From Paenibacillus sp. CF384 (lineage in GTDB: Bacteria > Bacillota > Bacilli > Paenibacillales > Paenibacillaceae), in the NCBI RefSeq assembly GCF_900106745.1, contig NZ_FNNV01000006.1:62001-126000 (forward strand): 64,000 nucleotides of DNA, read 5' to 3'. Both the position numbers and the translations under genes were made by a program. The notes below the pieces were generated by a model that searched no databases, was not told the DNA's origin, and worked only from the letters and a program-made list of their open reading frames with translations. Position 1 is the first letter of the stretch. The number at the start of each line of letters is the position of its first letter. This document shows positions 62,336 through 64,000 of the stretch, in pieces.

Positions 62336-63556
62336 TTAGAACCAACGATCCTCGCCTGCCGTCTCAACCGCATTCCGAACCTCCGGCGTAATATGCATCA
62401 CTTCCACGCTTGAAACTGCCTCCGCGATCATGGCATCCAGCCCGGCAATGGCCTGCTCGGTTTTCTCTACGATGGCCAAATTCGGATTGGTGCTTGGTGA
62501 TTTCGGAACAAATAACGTACAGCAATCCTCATAAGGCAGAATCGATGTCTCGAACGTATTAATCTTACGAGCGATGCGAATGATTTCATTCTTATCCATC
62601 GTAATGAGCGGTCTAAGCAGCGGCAGCTGCGTGGAACGTCCAATAACATTCATGCTGCCGAGCGTCTGGCTTGCTACTTGGCCCAAGCTGTCTCCGGACA
62701 CGAGGCCGAATCCACCGACCTGTTCCGCGATCAACTCCGCGATTCGAAGCATCGAGCGGCGCATCAGCGTTATGATCAGTGGATCTTGTCCGGACTGCGC
62801 CAGTGCCGTTTGGATCTCGGTAAACGAAACCAAATGAAGCTTGATGGGCACTCCGCTGTAGTGCGACAGTCGTCTGACCAAGTCAATGACTTTCTCCTTC
62901 GCTTTATCGCTCGTGAACGGATAGCTGTGAAAATGCACCGCCTCGATCTCAAGACCCTGTCTCATCGCCAGATAGCCCGCTACAGGGCTGTCAATCCCGC
63001 CGGAGAGCAGCAGCATCGCTTTGCCATTCGTGCCGTAAGGGAAGCCTCCGGAAGCTTGTACGACGCTGCTGAAGACGTAAGTGCCTTCAGGTTGAATTTC
63101 AACGCGAAGTTCAACTTCCGGTTCCCTAACATTCACCTTTAGCCCAGGTGTTTCGCGCAGCACATGACCGCCAACCAAATGGTTCATCTCTTGCGTATCA
63201 TGCGGAAACTGTTTCTCCACCCGCTTTGTCGACACTTTGAATGTCGCGGGCTGCGACGGGAGCGCCTGCATCACTTCCAATGCGGCAGAACGAATGGCCT
63301 CTAGTTCATTCACGACTTTCCGGATCGGACTGAACGTCGCAATTCCGAAAATATCCTTGAGTTTTACTGCAATTTGCTCATAGGGCTCACCATTTAAAGT
63401 GATATAGATTCTTCCGTAGGTACGCGTAATTTCAGCATTAGCGTAACTGCGCAATGACCGTCTTACTTGTTCAACCATTCGTTTATCGAAACGGTCGCGG
63501 TTCTTGCCTTTCATCGTAAATTCGCCGAAACGAATTAGGATCATATCCGGATTCAT
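62336..63556 (-). CDS. thiI: tRNA 4-thiouridine synthase ThiI
   Basis: ThiI makes 4-thiouridine in tRNA and takes part in thiamin thiazole synthesis. The 406-aa protein has an N-terminal ferredoxin-like and THUMP domain, and a PP-loop ATPase (LLSGGIDSPVAGYLAMRQG). It lacks a C-terminal rhodanese domain, as in Bacillus, and takes sulfur from the adjacent cysteine desulfurase; the CC in EDCCTLF is a candidate relay site. Start ATG 63556 has a GGGG site. Confidence 0.95.
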   Translation of the reverse strand: MNPDMILIRFGEFTMKGKNRDRFDKRMVEQVRRSLRSYANAEITRTYGRIYITLNGEPYEQIAVKLKDIFGIATFSPIRKVVNELEAIRSAALEVMQALPSQPATFKVSTKRVEKQFPHDTQEMNHLVGGHVLRETPGLKVNVREPEVELRVEIQPEGTYVFSSVVQASGGFPYGTNGKAMLLLSGGIDSPVAGYLAMRQGLEIEAVHFHSYPFTSDKAKEKVIDLVRRLSHYSGVPIKLHLVSFTEIQTALAQSGQDPLIITLMRRSMLRIAELIAEQVGGFGLVSGDSLGQVASQTLGSMNVIGRSTQLPLLRPLITMDKNEIIRIARKINTFETSILPYEDCCTLFVPKSPSTNPNLAIVEKTEQAIAGLDAMIAEAVSSVEVMHITPEVRNAVETAGEDRWF

Positions 63557-63563
63557 GAAGCGT

Positions 63564-64000
63564 TTACCCCTTTCTCTCGAGCGGCTTTAGCTGCTGAACG
63601 ACCAAACGCAGCTTCTGGCAGAGCCATTCCAGCTCTTTCTCGCCATGCTCATCCCCGAAACTAATGCGAATGCCGCTCACTGCTCGTTCATAGGAAGTTT
63701 GCATGGCTTGCAGCACGCGGCTTGGTTCATCGCTCTTGGATGAGCATGCAGATTTGGTCGATGCCATAATTTCCTGTTTCTCCAGCATATGAATGATGAC
63801 CTCCGGCTTCATGCCGGGGTATGAGAAATGCACGATATGCGGCGCTGCTATACTGCCGATTTTGCAATCGGTACTGCCGTTTAGGAACAGTTCCGGCATC
63901 TCTATGATGGAAGCAATAAGCCGTTCCCTAAGCTTGTACATACGCTCTGCTCTTGCGGAGCTGCTCTCCACGGCAAGGCGGAACGCCTTTGCGGAAGCAA
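63564..64000 (-). CDS. Cysteine desulfurase (NifS/IscS-type), 3' part only
   Basis: The gene extends beyond the right edge of the window; about 145 residues of its C-terminal part are visible. The active-site Cys lies in STKSACSSKSDEPS, a PLP-enzyme desulfurase signature. It ends seven bases before thiI, as does nifZ in B. subtilis, so it probably supplies sulfur to ThiI. The PLP lysine and the N-terminal half cannot be seen. Confidence 0.85.
   Translation of the reverse strand, partial: ASAKAFRLAVESSSARAERMYKLRERLIASIIEMPELFLNGSTDCKIGSIAAPHIVHFSYPGMKPEVIIHMLEKQEIMASTKSACSSKSDEPSRVLQAMQTSYERAVSGIRISFGDEHGEKELEWLCQKLRLVVQQLKPLERKG

Overview
This window looks like a chromosomal segment of an endospore-forming Firmicute, most likely Paenibacillaceae (Paenibacillus or Cohnella type). 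The evidence is the gene content and order. There is a full division and cell wall (dcw) cluster carrying the sporulation paralogues spoVD and spoVE, the spoIIGA-sigE pair, sigG, an RsfA-type prespore regulator and a YhcN/YlaJ lipoprotein. There is also LL-diaminopimelate aminotransferase (DapL), a bacillithiol gene (bshC), PyrR attenuation and a T-box leader. Family names come from reading the translated proteins and motifs; no database search was run.

Almost everything is on the minus strand, so transcription runs from high to low coordinates. From the right-hand end: a partial cysteine desulfurase with thiI (62.3-64.0 kb), two TerC-type membrane proteins transcribed divergently (60.7-62.3 kb), and a yla-like block of bipA, ylaH, a small unknown gene, an LCP ligase, a PPOX-fold protein, a YhcN/YlaJ lipoprotein and PIN-PhoH (53.4-60.1 kb). 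Next come a solute-binding-type protein, a secreted coiled-coil protein, a MidA-like methyltransferase and a DUF2626 protein (49.0-53.1 kb), then rsfA, panE, a DUF3397 protein, bshC, ahcY and a DUF4349 lipoprotein (42.3-48.8 kb).

The dcw cluster spans 41.8-19.4 kb in the order mraZ, rsmH, ftsL, pbpB, spoVD, murE, murF, mraY, murD, spoVE, murG, murB, murA, divIB, ftsA, ftsZ, spoIIGA, sigE. murC is not in it. It supplies the cytoplasmic and lipid-linked steps of peptidoglycan synthesis, the divisome (FtsL, PBP2B, DivIB, FtsA, FtsZ) and the sporulation versions of the septal enzymes, ending in the mother-cell sigma factor and its protease. A metNIQ methionine importer and a GntR-regulated ABC module separate sigE from sigG. 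After sigG come the ylm genes (ylmC, pgeF, yggS, sepF, ylmG, ylmH), divIVA, and an Ile T-box with a type-2 ileS. The left end holds a DUF5665 protein, a YteA-like protein, lspA, rluD, dapL and the start of pyrR behind its attenuator.

This is mainly a conserved housekeeping and sporulation region, and I found no defence island, prophage, transposase, CRISPR array or tRNA. The parts most worth a second look are non-coding: three hairpin repeats with a compensatory change (53.1 kb), a duplicated hairpin between ftsZ and spoIIGA (21.2 kb), a 600-bp hairpin-rich insertion between mraY and murD (31.0-31.6 kb), a 10-bp-periodic MraZ operator, a palindrome embedded in the GntR promoter, and a metN gene that appears to start at CTG because its upstream ATG lies inside the promoter -10 box. 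The least understood genes are the 396-aa extracytoplasmic protein of the GntR-ABC module and the 362-aa secreted coiled-coil protein.
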